NCBI GenBank assembly: GCA_030762935.1
Contig: CM060882.1
Location: 19,907,001 to 19,971,000 of the forward strand
Length of the DNA stretch: 64,000 nt
Reading direction: 5' to 3'
Source: Hymenopus coronatus
Taxonomy: Eukaryota > Arthropoda > Insecta > Mantodea > Hymenopodidae
Both the position numbers and the translations under genes were made by a program. Below the pieces are notes generated by a model that was not told where the DNA came from, made no database searches, and saw only the letters and a program-made list of their open reading frames with translations. This document shows, piece after piece, positions 11,499-55,560 of the stretch; within the stretch, counting starts at the first letter, position 1; every line of letters starts with the position of its first letter.

Positions 11499-11770
11499 TG
11501 TCACCCTCCGTGGTATAGTGGTTACCATGCTAGCCTCATATACCCAAGGTCGTGGGTTAAAACCCAGCGGAGGACAATGGATTTTTTCAGGTGTAAAAAT
11601 CCTTCGGAAGGGAAGCAAAGCTGTTGCTCCAATGTCATAGATTTATGGCACGTAAAAGAACCTCAAGCCTCATAAAGAGGCCTCTGAGCAAAATTAAGCA
11701 GTCTTTCATGCCCACCATAGAATAATAGGACGCTGAGAGTTAAAGAGTGTCCATAAATAAAACTCCATTT
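11499..11770 (+). repeat. tRNA-derived SINE (family 1), reference copy
   Basis: The head CTCCGTGGTATAGTGGTTA is a clear pol III A-box, with GGGTTAAAACCC as a degraded B-box. A body with TTATGGCACGTAAAAGAACC and AGAGGCCTCTGAGC follows, ending CATAAATAAAAC. Related copies lie at 10795, 20927, 21940, 31333 and 48585. It is not a functional tRNA. Confidence 0.88.
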
Positions 11771-11774
11771 CATT

Positions 11775-12400
11775 TTCCCAGATCCCAATAATTGGAAAGA
11801 TGTGGCGAAGATTTAATTTTCTCATTCTTGGGTACAGTATATTAGAACCATATTGCACATTTTAGACTTTTCGCTGTAGAGATGATTCCAATGCCATGAT
11901 ATGAAACAGCCACTACAGCTCACTCTAGTCAGTTCTTTTAACTAACCTGCATTGTTAGCTGAATTTGAAGTAGGTGAAAAAATGTCATTGGTCTCTTGAA
12001 CACAAATGAATGTAAATCAAAATCTTATGTCTTACATTGCTTCCTTTTTTTTTTAATTTTAGGAGGGGGCAGGCCACTTTGCTAATTTTTAACGGCCCAC
12101 TGACTTTGTAAGTTGGAAGGCAGAAAGTGACTTGTCTCTCCTAAGCTGGCTTTTATAGAAATTTAACAATTTAATAAATTCCTGAAACACTAACATGACT
12201 GAAGAAAGCTGAAGATTCAATTAAGTTATAAACATTCTAAGTCAGGGGTAATAACTGGTCAATTATATCAGCTTGCTTTCACTGAATTTGTCTGAATACC
12301 GCCTGTATTGACTCCTAGACCACTGCACTGATATCAACCATATTTTACACAATAAGAATCAATTTTGTGGATGGAGTTGACTCCAAGTTTTCACTCACCA
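11775..12400. other. Intergenic, nothing recognised
   Basis: AT-rich sequence without a recognisable gene or repeat, ending at the hAT target site CTCACCAT. Confidence 0.35.
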
Positions 12401-12401
12401 T

Positions 12402-15320
12402 CAGTGGCGATTCGTGGTCAGTAATTTAGTTATACCACTCCCTTTGTCATCGTTTTTCTTAGTCTATAAAATATAGTCATCCCTAATTATACGTGATCTC
12501 ACTTTACGTATTTTTGCTTAAAGCGATTTTTAAAAAATGCTGATTTTAACACTGTACAAATGACATAAATAGATGCATCTGTTTAAAACTATTTGTTTTC
12601 ATGTTTACCTTGAAATAGCTCATATCATTATCACATTCATGTTTTTTGTGTTACGTGATAATTCATGAGATTGCGTAATACCAGGGATACCTGTATACGT
12701 ATATTATTGTTTATTTTAGTAGTAGTACTTGCAAGTTTACTGAAATGTTAGCTCCAACCACTGAGAGTTCTTCAGAAATAGTACCATAACAGCTTGCGTG
12801 AAATTTTCATAAACATCCTTCCGAAGCATATAAAGTAACTGCTTTTCTTTGGTCATTATTGACAAGAGATGATCTTTCTTGGCCCAATGTAGATCTACAG
12901 TAAAATTTTACTTGATTTAAAGTGGAAAATGACTGTTCAACAGAAGCTGCAGTTGCTGGTACAGTTAGAATTAGACAAGCTAATTTGTAAACTTCAGGCA
13001 TAGCCTACACCAGATCTTTTTCATTCATCATTTTCACTATTTCACCTACTGACTTTCCTTTAAAATCTTCATACACAACACTAAGTTCATTTTTCCAATG
13101 TACCGAATCAAAATTTGAGCCATATGTGTCCAACAATTTTGAGCAATAGTGATCAGGAAAAGACGTTCTGTAATTCTTGAATTTTGAGGAATCAAGGAGA
13201 GCAAAGAAATAAAACTTTCGTAGTCGGAAAACCTATTTTGTATTTGATAGAGCACATTATCCAAAATTTAATAGAATATCCTCGTGAACATAACTTCAGT
13301 AACTTCACTTGTTCATTGTTCTTCCTTCTCTTTTGTGCATGTTCATTTATCATTTCAGTAGAAATGCTTCGCCAAATATTTTGGAACCCTGCTCTTCTAA
13401 AGTGTTTTTGTCTGGATTACCTTTGCATGGCAATATGCAATATTGAAATATGTTGAAGAGAACGTCGGTATGAGCAAATATTGCAGAAAACGTTTTGAGG
13501 AGGAAGAGAGTACATAATTGTCAAAAACTAAAGAAAATCTTGTGCATTAACCAATGCATCGGTTCCCAATCAACATTGTTTTCTGGTTCTGTCATGAATT
13601 CAAGGAATAAAATCAGGTTATCTCATTGCTCCTGTACAGTGTTGACAAGGCATGAATCGAAGTTCCAGCGTGTTGGAGCCACTTTTGGTAACTCTTTATT
13701 CATAAAAGCACGCAAAGTTTCCACTCTTTTAATGGAATGAGAAAAGAAATTACAATGCCCTGATAAATTTGGAAAAAAAAAAAAAATCTGTATATATCAA
13801 TACATATCGCAATACATTCTGCCTGTTGCAGAACCAAATTCAGGATATGACAGTAACCGTGAACAAATAATGCCCCTGTGAAAATGCCACTTTTACTTTA
13901 GATTGCAGAACACCTAATACACCAGACATTACGGCTGCACCATCATGCATATGTCTGAGCGACAAGTTTCTTACAAATATTAAGTTCTTTAACTGTTGTA
14001 AGTACATGGTTGTAAAGTTCCTCAGCAGATCTGTCTGTACTGATGTCTGTAAAGTCCATGAAGCTTTCTTTAACTTTCCCCGATTTGTCCACATAGCGTA
14101 AAATGATAGAGAGTTGGGATTTGTTTACTTTGTTTGACACATCTAGAAGAATAGCCAAAAAATTAGCGGATGTAAGTTCTTTTGTTATACAGCTTTGATT
14201 AAATATTATGAATGGATGACGAAGTGCCCTGGAAATTTGTAGTATTTTTTTAAATCATCATTTAAAAGTTGTTCATATGTACTGAGTAAATCCAGTGTTT
14301 CTGCATAATTGCCTCTACTAATGAAACTTTCCGACTCCTCGTGTCCTCTAAAAGCTAATTCCTGGTTCCCTAGGTGACAAACATCAAGTCTATTCAATAC
14401 TTCTCTGTTCTTTTTTACCATTTCATCATGCTTTGAAATTTGTAATGATTTCTGAGCATTTAGTTGCAGGTCTACTCGCGTATTGCCAAAATTACAAAGA
14501 GTATTGCACAAAATATGTGATTTTTTTTGTTTTTTCATGCATACTTAATGAACCTGTTAGAGAAACTATATTGTCGAATCCTTCTTGTGACCATGTGGTA
14601 CTGCTTTTGTCGTTACTAAAAAGAAGACGACCAACAATGTAGTTTGTATAATTTGGGGCAAGCAGTTAACCATTTGTACCTAGAATAATTGCTAATGCAT
14701 AAATGTCTGTAATACTCTCGGTTTCTGTCTTGATATTTTACAATCAGACCTGGTAGTTTGGGAGTGGGCCTGCGTTTTTTTTTTAGTATAAGTTTTTCAG
14801 AAAACTCAAAATTCCGAAATCTAGTCTTTAACACATGTTCTACTACACAGTCACAAGAACCACTAGTTTCAGTAACACTTACAAGCAAAACAACACTAGT
14901 ACAGAGTAAAAACGGTTGTCAATCGCAAAATTAGCGGTGCAATTTTACAGCTAACGGCTGGCATCTAAACTTCCTTTCCCCTCGTCTCTCTAGTGGAGAA
15001 GTGCGAATGAGTGGCTATCGCTTCAACGTGCGGTGGACTAGATGCGCGCTTACACCAGGGCTGGCCTTGCCTAGCTAGCGGAGAATGCTGAGAGCATGGT
15101 TATTGTTTTAACTTGCGGTGAGGTAGATGTACACGCGCTCATCACTGCATATACATATAAAAGGAAAATTTAACCACACAAATTTGTGAACATTTTGTAT
15201 TTAGTTGAAATGACAATCAAAACATTCTGTTTATTTTGCATGTTTATTAAGAGTCTTTTTAAACACTTTCCAGTTTAGTACACCGGCGGTGTATGTGGTA
15301 TATAGGAGAATTTGCAACTG
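12402..15320 (-). mobile_element. Decayed autonomous hAT transposon
   Basis: A perfect 8-bp target duplication CTCACCAT lies at 12394-12401 and 15321-15328. The ends are CAGTGGCGATTC at left and CAGTTGCAAATTC (reverse complement) at right. A broken transposase lies inside on the - strand. Length is 2919 bp. Eight-base duplication and CA-G ends are diagnostic of hAT. Confidence 0.9.
12807..14888 (-). pseudogene. hAT transposase with zinc-finger head, broken
   Basis: N-terminal pieces at 14888-14616 (TPKLPGLIVKYQDRN, YKWLTACPKLYK) look like a TTF-type zinc finger. The middle (14538-14206, 14158-13840) has DEMVKKNREVLNRL, FRGHEES, GNYAETLDLL, LDVSNKVNKSQLSII, VKESFMDFTDIS and HDGAAVMSG. The C-terminal dimerisation region near 12950 has LACLILTVPATAASVEQSFS. 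This resembles ZMYM/KRAB-type hAT proteins. Several stops and frameshifts make it non-functional. Confidence 0.88.
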
Positions 15321-15328
15321 CTCACCAT

Positions 15329-15685
15329 ACATTATTGAATTTTAAAATTTGCACAATAACCTTTGACACGGGACAAACTTTATTGTCTAACTTAGAATTC
15401 AAAATTTTACCCTATTTCTCAAGATTATTTACTTAATTTTATGTTATCGTTACAAAGGCTGCAAGACCATTCATGTTCTCAGCGATGTGTACCCAATAAA
15501 TCAAACATTGCCAATATATTTAATTACTTAAGCTTTCAGTATCAGTAAACAAAGTTAACAAATTTATTGAATTCCTCTGGTGTTGATCATAGATTAATAA
15601 CACAGCAGCAATGCCATCTGTGGTTATGTCTGTGCAAATGCAATGGTGCTACAATTGCTTGGTATAAAAATCTGAGGTATTCCAT
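15329..15685. other. Intergenic, nothing recognised
   Basis: No gene or repeat assigned. Confidence 0.35.
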
Positions 15686-15689
15686 TCAC

Positions 15690-16435
15690 ATGACATTCTC
15701 TATTCCACAAGCTAACTTTCCTAACAAAAGACTATTTTTTCTGCATCATGCTAAATAAGATAAATATTAGCATAAAATGGTCTTATTACTTGCTTCCTTG
15801 TAAGCATAAATGAAATAAAGAAGTGCTAGGCTAAAGTGATAGCCAAATCTTATGAGCTCATAGCTATGTGAAACAGTTGAAATTTGGTTCGCTTTTGCTT
15901 TCCTGGGAGTAAAACAAGAGAGATGAAATAAAAGTTGACTTCCTGTTTGAGAAAAATTAAGTAGTTTAAAATTGAAACCAATAACAAGGAATATTTCTGA
16001 AAAGTTAACTCTATTAAAAAGAAAGTATGACAAATTGTTTGTTTTAATGAGAACTATATTTTTTGTGTAGTAAGTTTTTTTTCCTTATGGTTTACAAGTT
16101 ATACAATGTTATATTTTTATGAAAATCATTTGACATTTTTGAGAAAATCATTTTTTTTTTTTAAAATGTACCATATGAAGGGTAGTTGAGTGGGGGGGGG
16201 GGGTTCTTGAAAAATCATTGTGTTGCATCCTTGGAAGATACTGAACTTAAATATCAAGCTTGTTATTTAACCAACTTTTCATTTTTCAGCTATGCACACA
16301 CTTTTCTAAAAATGCTTTTTTTAGGATTCAGTGGGTCTCAAAATATACATATTTCTGATGAAATCTCAGTATCAAATTGTTTTTAGTGGAATACAGTACA
16401 TTCTTTACCTACTATGTACATTGTACATACATGCT
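15690..16435 (-). repeat. HINE-like family, near full-length copy
   Basis: It runs from CATTCTCTATTCCACAAG through GGTCTTATTACTTGCTTCC, AACAAGGAATATTTC and GGGTAGTTGAG to CTATGTACATTGTACATACATGCTAGAGAAAT. All family landmarks are in order; the TG tract is short. Confidence 0.85.
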
Positions 16436-16744
16436 AGAGAAATTAAAAATTAACGTCAAATTGTTTTATACTGTGATAAAAACACCAACTCATACTAAAT
16501 ACTTCTGCTTCTCCTTTGTACATTAATTTTGGCCTTTATTTTGTTTTATCTATGTTTTCTTAGTAGATTTATAAATGTTGGTTACTAGGAATAAACAAGG
16601 TTGTATTGACATTACAACTGCTATTTATTATTTCTACCCAAGATTTCCTCTATAAATTGCAACAAGGCAGCCTGAATGCGACAACATGGGAAGCTACTCA
16701 CAAGAGAACAAAAAAAAAAAAAGTAATTATTAGTAGTTAATTTT
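16436..16744. other. Spacer between two HINE-like copies
   Basis: AT-rich, no feature seen. Confidence 0.35.
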
Positions 16745-17540
16745 TACTTTCCTCACACGTACTATGTACATGTGTATAAAGAAGGCATTGTATTGCACCC
16801 AAAAATTTGATACCAAAACTTCACCGGAAGTAGATGTTTTGAAACCCCCTGAATCCAAAAAAGCAACTTTAGAAAAATGTCTGTCTGTGGGCAGCATTGC
16901 TCAAAAATGAAATGTCTTTAAATACCAAATTTGATATTTAGATTCAGAATCTTCCAAGGTTGCAATGCAAAGATTTCCAAGAAAATCCACCCACCCCAAT
17001 TAACCTTTACATGGAACATTTTTCGAAAATTGATTCTTTCAAAATGACAAATGATTTTGATTAAAATGTTGTACATTAAAGATATTCCCAGAAAATTCAA
17101 GATAAACATTTTATTTGTCTCGTAAATATCCTCTGAATACATCTTTATTCTGGATGAATTTTGCCAAATTTTGCATAACTGGTAAACCATAACAGATAGG
17201 CAAAATCTTTCATAATACAAAATCTTGTTAAAGAATGTATGTTATACACATTTTTTTCATGTTCCTTGTTATTGGTTTCAGGTTTTAAAGTAGGTACTTA
17301 TACTTTCCTCATACAGGAATTTGTCAACTCCTGTTCATACAAACAAAGGAACATCAGTCACATAGCTACCAGCTTTTGACTATCATTTTAGCCTATGGTA
17401 CTCCCTTATTTTTCTTCTATTGGAAATGGGTAATAAGACCATTTCTGCTATTTTTTCTCAGTTAGCTTGAATAAAAAGAAGAATAAGTTTAACAATAGTT
17501 TGTAGCAGAGATGCAGAGAAAGTCACATGAATGAAACTTT
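16745..17540 (+). repeat. HINE-like family, near full-length copy
   Basis: It begins ACTTTCCTCACACGTACTATGTAC, passes AAATTTGATACCAAAACTTCACC, CCACCCCAATTAACC and TTATTGGTTTCAGG, and ends GCAGAGAAAGTCACATGAATG followed by a T-run. With 15690-16435 it forms an inverted pair. Confidence 0.87.
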
Positions 17541-17544
17541 TTTT

Positions 17545-18535
17545 TTTCTCCTTCTTCTTCTCTGGATGAGGGAAAACTTAAGAGGTGGGGAGACCTTATC
17601 TAGGTAATTTACTGTAACAAAGATTCGAGCTCAGGACCTCTGGAATGTGAGGCAGATCTAAGTGTCTTGCATAATCATTTATAAACACCTTTAAAGAAAC
17701 AAAGCTTTTAGGCAAGTGCAAAATAAGGCTAATGAATAAATTCATGGTTGAATCTAAAATGTGAACTAGAGCCTTTTAAGTTACAAGCACTCTCTTACAT
17801 TGAGTGAATACATCAATGAAGTCATTTCCAATCATGCATGCCATTGGTCATTTGGTGACTAGCACATGTCAACTGCTGAAGTTTGATATATATTTTTATT
17901 TTATTTTGTTTACTCCTACAGGAAAAGCATGTATGGCTTTTTCTTTTAAAGCTTGTGTTTATGGTTTATTGAGAGAAAAAGTACACAATGCAGTAGATTT
18001 TCAAACAGGAGTTTTTAATTTGTTTTAATTAGGAACAAAACTGATTTCCCAGCAAACTATGATAAATTGTGTGTTCAAAACTATTGCAAAGTAATCATTG
18101 TTTGCACTTCTCAAAGACAAGTTAGGTGAAAATTTATCATTCACATATCACACATGCAACTTTCAAACTCTACAGCAATGCTGCTGGAAACATTTGAGAG
18201 AATTGTAATGATAAAATACACAATTAACAGCAAAGTAAAACTGAGGATTTATTTATATTTAAATGTGTGAAAATAATGGAGAATGTAATTGTTTGTGGCT
18301 TTTGAGGATAGCGTTTAATATGAAGGTAATATTGTCTACTATTAAAGGTATAACATAATATATAGGAAGTTGTTTATGGTAATAGTGAAGCAATGCTATA
18401 TTTTGTAATAATTCATTCTCTACAACAAAGTTGGCAGTTCTACCTGTTATACCTTGGTTCATACCCAAGGAAAATTTAGCATTGTCAGCGTTTGCTACAA
18501 ACTGTCTATAACATTAATGTAAATTGAATTAAATG
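17545..18535. other. Intergenic; SINE scrap, otherwise nothing recognised
   Basis: A tRNA-like scrap (CTCAGGACCTCTGGAATGTG, about 17620-17665, - strand) resembles SINE family 2. The remainder shows no gene. Confidence 0.35.
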
Positions 18536-18539
18536 AAAA

Positions 18540-18915
18540 ACCAAATGCTTCTTGGATAGGTAGAGTCAGATTGAAAAATTCAATGACCAGGATTTGAACC
18601 ACAGATCTTCTGGTCTCTAGTTGGTTGCTATAACCACAGCTACCATGACAAAATGCCAGCACAGCATTTCCCAACTGATTCGTGTTTCTCGGTAAACCAC
18701 AATGTTATCTCAACTTATGTCGAGATGACATACCCCAATGGCGACTAACAATGGTGTAAGTCTAAGTCATGGACTTCATAGTTTAACCAATTATCAGGTC
18801 AATTAATGTAAATTGTTTCTTCACACAAGCCGTGTGTTGGATAAGTAGTCAGACAAAAATTCAATGCCATAGCCAAGATTTAAACCATGGATCTCCCAGT
18901 CTCTAGTCAGAAATG
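18540..18915 (-). repeat. tRNA-derived repeat (family 4), tandem direct pair
   Basis: Two - strand modules with degraded B-boxes (GATTTGAACC near 18590 and GATTTAAACC near 18878) and the shared tail TTCAATG-CC. They are separated by a spacer also found at 21555-21660 and 41110. Confidence 0.7.
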
Positions 18916-19940
18916 TTAGTTCTTACCCAAGGGACAAATGATTAATACTTTTACTGCTTCCTTAAGCTCAACTCAGTTGAACAAGCAGGCACCCTTAAGT
19001 GACCCTCAAGAGATGACCAAATTAAAATGCAACTCTTAAGGAGAACTTGCATCTGTTTCTGATGATGAATCAAGCCCTAAATGTTGTAGGGATAAACTGT
19101 CAAACCATGGGCATTGCCCAGTGTTTCAGCTAGTTATCAACGTTGCTAGCATTTTGCTGAAGCATGTTTTGTGTCCAGCCACCTTCTTGTTGCACTACAC
19201 ACTACCATATACAACATCTTCTAATTGTTTTTCCAAGTTTTTGAAGTAAAAACAAAAGGACAATGAAAGGGAAGAGGTCTCTAGTTGAAGGAATATTTAA
19301 TTCAATCACATTTTTGGCCTGTCAGAAGTTGATACATTGGTATTATTGCAGTAAACATTGCAGCAAGGTCATAATTTGTTCCAATTTCTTGGTCTAAAAT
19401 TGAAGGAGGGCAAAATATCAGTTTTGACCAAACCTAATAGTCTCATGCCTATAGCCAATACAAATACATGAACTTATAAAGTTAGTCTACTCTAATTCCT
19501 CTATTCTCATGGTTCTGGTATCATAAGCACATAATTTGATAGTAATTATTTCATGCGATAGCTGCTAAATGGGCGAATTAGCAAGTGGTTTCTTATAGAG
19601 CAGAGTAGGTTGCCAATTTTGTCTGCAAATTTCCCTTTCCTTGTTTTTGCTTCTACTTTTCAAGAAACTACAACCAAACTCACATATTGACCATTATACT
19701 GGTTTAAAAGCTAGTCTATATTTACTGCTTAATTGACCATTTAACACCACAAAATCTTATTTTTGGGTGCACATTTAGTTCACACATAGTAAACTCATCT
19801 CAAAAGTGTAGTACTTGAAAATGGCAGCTTGGCAAAAACATGCTTCACCAAGCATAATGCTTAAGGATAGGGCATTTCCTATCTATTCTCTCTCTATATC
19901 TGTGGTTATAAAATAAAACTGACAAAATAAATTTACATGC
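18916..19940. other. Intergenic downstream of FAMeT-DM9, nothing recognised
   Basis: No gene or repeat was identified between the SINE pair and the probable poly(A) site. Confidence 0.35.
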
Positions 19941-20679
19941 TTTATTCTAATTCGAAAACAATGTGAATGCTCAGTACAATAAAGCAAATTAAATCAGTAG
20001 AGTAACCAACAGCTGCTAAACAGCAGTTTTCATGCCATTATTACATTTACATAAGGCAGCTATGGTAGACGGTACCTTTACATGTTCTGCATGAAAATAC
20101 ACTGCATACATACCACAAAAAATAGATCTTAGTGTAGCTTTAAGATTAATGTTAAATATACTCCTGTGTCAAATTATTCAACACTTATAGGTTATAAATA
20201 TTTTCCCAATAAAATATTCATTTTAAAAACAAAGATCCAAAAATACTTTTAAAATATTGTTGCTATTCTATGTAATATTTAAGCTAATGTTTAACACAGC
20301 AAAACTTAACAAGTATCTGTTTATCTAATTGTGGAAGCAATTTTGGTGCAGCAAATGCTGCTGGATTCATTACATTGTGTTTGTCTGAGGAACAATGAGC
20401 AGTCCTATGCAAAGCAAATTCAGTAAACATAACCAAAATTATTTACAAATTTTGTTGATAGCTTTTGTAACTAAGTTGGTGAACATTTAGTAATCTACTA
20501 AACTTTTTTACACCCCAGCTTCTGGTAATTTGAGCTATATATAACTTTTTTGCTGTCCTTTTTTGAATAGCATTTACACAGAAGGCTTTACAACTATATG
20601 TTCGGGGTTAATAGGATGCTCATATCAGTGGTACCAACAGTCTTTGTTGTCCCTCCAGGATGTGTAGACCTTCTTCTGT
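19941..20679 (-). promoter_or_regulatory. FAMeT: Probable FAMeT-DM9 3' UTR
   Basis: About 740 nt of AT-rich, apparently non-repetitive sequence follow the stop codon. A - strand AATAAA lies at 19946-19941. No other gene or repeat was recognised in it. The end point is inferred from the hexamer only. Confidence 0.5.
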
Positions 20680-51962
<31,283 letters not shown>

Positions 51963-52215
51963 GATAGATGATTGAGGTTTGGTGTTGTTTCGGGTGTTGG
52001 TGACAAGGAGGTAGCGCTCAGGAGCAGCATCCTTTCCCTCTACTCCGCTGGTCTTTTGTTTGTTTAAATACATCTGTTGGAGTTGACTTTTAGTTGACCA
52101 CTCCCAAGGTTGGAAGGAGGTTGTACTTAGTTCAGCGTCTTTGCTGTTGGTTGGATTGAAGCCATAATTACCGAATGTGCCCACAAGCCAAGCCTGTACT
52201 GTCTGTATCGGCGTT
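51963..52215 (-). other. Open frame upstream of the FAMeT start: 5' UTR or N-terminal extension
   Basis: The exon-1 frame continues open upstream for about 84 codons before a TGA, with protein-like content such as GTFGNYGFNPTN, STTSFQPWEWS and APERYLLVTN. An acceptor-like AG lies near 52197. I recognise no domain. Either this is a 5' UTR that happens to be open, or the mature protein carries an unusual extension starting at 52073 or in an earlier exon. Confidence 0.4.
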
Positions 52216-52298
52216 CAGTTAAGTAGTCCCTAGTGATCTGACAAGTGCGTTCTCATGTTGGCCCAATCTGGCGTAGAATTTTTGAGCCCGGCGCCGAA

Positions 52299-52679
52299 TT
52301 ATATGGGAGGGCCGAAGCTCCACGTCATAGCCTCACTGGTAAACGTCGACATGCAGAGAACCGGAGTCCTCGTTTCTGTATCCGCTATAACCAGAGAAGC
52401 CAGGTGTCTGCTGCCATGTTCTATACTTCGCAAGCGTAGAACATTAGACGGACTAAGAGCGCTTTCACAAGACGTGGCTTTAAGTGTACCGGCATTTGAG
52501 AGGACAGAACAGGGTATAGGCGGCCAACGCCCTCCCCTAGCTATGTTCGTCGCTCCCTGTATATGCTCACGAAAAGTTAGGCTCGTATCAAGAGCGACTC
52601 CTAGGAATCTGATAGAATTTCCTTTATCAGCCCTGATAGAAGTTGGGTATCTGGGCTGATCAAAATATGAGATGAACAT
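52299..52679 (-). pseudogene. LINE reverse-transcriptase fragment
   Basis: SIRFLGVALDTSLTFREHIQ resembles the YLGVTLDxxLTFxxHI block of Jockey/R1-type polymerases; the rest of the 126-codon frame is not recognised. The base composition is less AT-rich than the surroundings. It lies just upstream of the FAMeT-DM9 start. Confidence 0.5.
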
Positions 52680-52759
52680 GTAATCTAAAATGCCAGGGCG
52701 CGGTCAAATTCGTTCAAAGGAGCATATTTGAAGCAATATTTGCTGACAAAGCATGCACC

Positions 52760-52895
52760 TACACGAATTAAGACCTATTCTGTTAATGCTTATCTCGATT
52801 AGCATGAAGTAGATGAAAGAATAACCTTTCGTAAGAATAATTTGTTGCAAAACAGGTAAAGAAGAGAAAGTACTGTGAATGAAACGTTTTAACGT
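52760..52895 (+). repeat. HINE-like family, 3' terminal fragment
   Basis: TTATCTCGATTAGCATGAAG and AATAATTTGTTGCAAAACAG up to GAGAAAGTACTGTGAATG. Confidence 0.8.
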
Positions 52896-53000
52896 TTATA
52901 TTACTAGCATTGCTTGCCTAGTTTGTTATAAATGCCCAAACATTTGGGTTCCATAATGACACTATTATTCCAATTTCCAATCATGATATTATATACCATG

Positions 53001-53380
53001 TTTCCATGGGGGATTGAAATGATTTGAGTACAATTGCATTTCAATACGATCCGCGCGTTTCACACGTTTAATTCAATACGAATTGAGATTGCTTTGAATG
53101 CGCAAGCTTCGAGACTAAATTTGTTCATCCATTTATGTTGGTCAACTTGAAATTACGATCAAAAAGCATTAACATATGACTACCGCGTACAACGAGTATA
53201 GCAGAAGAGCTACTTTATTGTATTCAAAGATTTGAATACGAACATATTTGGATTCGATCTCATTCCGATCTCACTTTCTAAGAGGATCGGATCCAAGATT
53301 CAATGCGATTTGAATCTGCGTTTGTATGCAGTACTCAATACGATAACTGTACTCAAATCGATTTCAATTCCCCATGGAAA
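53001..53380. mobile_element. MITE with long inverted termini
   Basis: Left TTTCCATGGGGGATTGAAAT and right (reverse complement) TTTCCATGGGGAATTGAAAT extend to GATTTGAGTACA. The interior repeats AATACGAATTGAG-like words. No target duplication could be fixed, so the class is open. Confidence 0.7.
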
Positions 53381-53384
53381 CTTT

Positions 53385-54220
53385 ATGTGATATGTATAAG
53401 GAATGCAGTTTTGTGCGCTATGCTACAACACTCCCTTCAAGGAATGAGCCAAGAGGGTAACCGCATGCCGAGGTGTTTGTTCAATGCTTCAAAGTGGCGA
53501 TGACGTAAGGCCCGCCAACAGCGTATACTCGCTCCCTGATTCACGAGTTTCTCTGGGGCAAATGGCAATCTGCAGGAGTCAAGGCCGAGTGTTCAACTAA
53601 TGCTGTAGACAGATTTCCGTAACGAAGAGTTTCATCAAGTCTCCAAAACCTGTTCCACTTGCTGCGACCTTAAAAGGCAACAGGAATCTGTGCTGTTATC
53701 TTCGGCATTCAGTACAGTGAATGTGGTTTATTATCCAACAACGTTGTGCCGGCCGATACTACAGATGATCCAAGACAGGTCAAAATGTAGAAAGGTCCAA
53801 CGAAAATACGTACAAGACAGCATCATGGGAATGATTCAGTAACCTTAGCCGATGAAAACTCGTCATGCTAAGTGAACTGTATCGAAATGGACATTTGAGT
53901 TCGTATGTGCCAATTAAAAATGCTGACTTACCATTGGAATAATACACCGATTGCTGAGGCAAGAAGTTCACTAAAAACCATTACGCAATTTACTTCCTAT
54001 GGAGTATACAAAAGTAATAATTGCTCTCCAGCTGTAGGTGTCTACTTTTCCTACATTTTGGGGGATTGTATAAAAAAGTTGGGTATTACTAATACATTTA
54101 GAGTATAATGCAGACTTCTGAAAATTAAATGGTTGACTAATTTGAAGTTTGAAGAAAAAAATTCCCGAGTATTTTTATAATTGTTTATTGCAGTACAGCT
54201 GCAAATGTTTTTTTTTTTTT
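53385..54220. other. Upstream region, nothing certain
   Basis: 53,450-53,760 is less AT-rich and contains GATGACGTAAGG (CRE-like). It could be promoter sequence for the FAMeT-DM9 gene, but no coding frame is recognised. Confidence 0.3.
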
Positions 54221-54224
54221 CGAC

Positions 54225-55050
54225 ATAAAAATTTGATGTGTTCCAATCACAAGACTTTCTCTACATCTCTGCAACAAATTATTGTTAAAAATCTTATGCT
54301 TCTATTTCTTCTTTTTTTTAAGGAGAAGAAATTAGTCTTTTTATTTGCTTCCTTGTAAGTAGAAGCGAAATAAGGGAGTACCATAGGTTTAAGTGATAGT
54401 CAAAAGCTGGTTGCTATGTGACTGAAGTGCCTTGGAAGTGAATGGACAGGAATTGACAAATTCCTGTATGAGAAAAGTATAAGTTTTTTAAAGCTGAAAA
54501 AAAAAAAGATGTCAAAAACGACAACTTCACGAAAAAAATAATATATATACATAACAAGAATTGTGTGTTTTAAAGTGCTTTCCATTTTTTGCGTGGTAAG
54601 TTTTTGTCAATCCCTTACGGTTTAGCAGTTATACAAAATGCGTTAAATTCATCCAGAACAAAGCAGTCTTCAGAGGTTATTCCCAGAAAATTCAAGATAT
54701 ACATTTTATTTAACATATGATATTTTAATCAAAAGTTAGCTATTTGAGAAAATCACAATTTTCGAAAAAAGTTCCATTTGAAGGGTAGTTGGGGGTGGGG
54801 GGTTTGGAAATCTTCGTGTCGCATCCTTGGAAGATGCGAAAACTTAAAATCAAAGTTTGGTACTTAACCGTCTTTTCATTTTTGAGCTATGCTGCGCACA
54901 CACACGCATGGACCTTTTTCCAAAAAGGTTTTTTTTTTTTTATTCACGGTGACCCAAAACATGTATTCCCGATGAAATTGCGGTATCAAATTTTTTGGGT
55001 GTATTACAATACCTTCTCTATACACTATGTATATAGTACGTTTAGAGAAA
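54225..55050 (-). repeat. HINE-like family, full-length copy
   Basis: It runs from TGATGTGTTCCAATCACAAG through the full reverse block order, with CACACACACGCATGGACC at the TG position, to CTATGTATATAGTACGTTTAGAGAAAGT at about 55050. Confidence 0.92.
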
Positions 55051-55199
55051 GTAACAAACCAGAACTGTGCAAGAGCTGTTTGCAGTACAATGCAATACAA
55101 GTCATTCTAACGAAAATAATGCAGTGGTATAGATAAAATCATTGCAACTCTGAGGTCAGTATAATACAAAGAAACTGTTACAATGAGCTATAATATCTT

Positions 55200-55560
55200 T
55201 AAAACAATATAAAATATATAGCGTTTAACAAAGGAAATTCTATATGGATGTTAACAGTTACAGTTTGTTGTATATTGATGTTGAATGAAGACATTTTGAG
55301 AATCGTTTTTTGGTTTATTGAATAGTGTTGAAAGATGAGTTTGTACTCTGTATTCTTCACAAGCTGCGTATCCTGTGAAGATGTGCTTGATGTGGCAGTA
55401 TTGGCATTCAGGCGGTATGGGCGAGTTTTGCGTTTCCATTGCGAAGTCTTGATATCACCGCTTGGTATCGTTTTAAATTTGATAATTAGATGACGAAAAT
55501 TTAGTAAACATGTCATGCAACATTATTACATAATGTAATCTTCTCTGGAGGTCCCATGGC
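55200..55560 (-). pseudogene. LINE C-terminal remnant
   Basis: IPPECQYCHIKHIFTGYAAC followed by EEYRVQTHLSTLF resembles the Cys-His box after the RNase H region of I-clade LINEs. It is short and broken. Confidence 0.45.

Noticed and set aside
11502..11575. Possible tRNA gene (A-box TGGTATAGTGG)
   Set aside because: The B-box is degraded, a long SINE body follows, and several diverged copies exist in the window.
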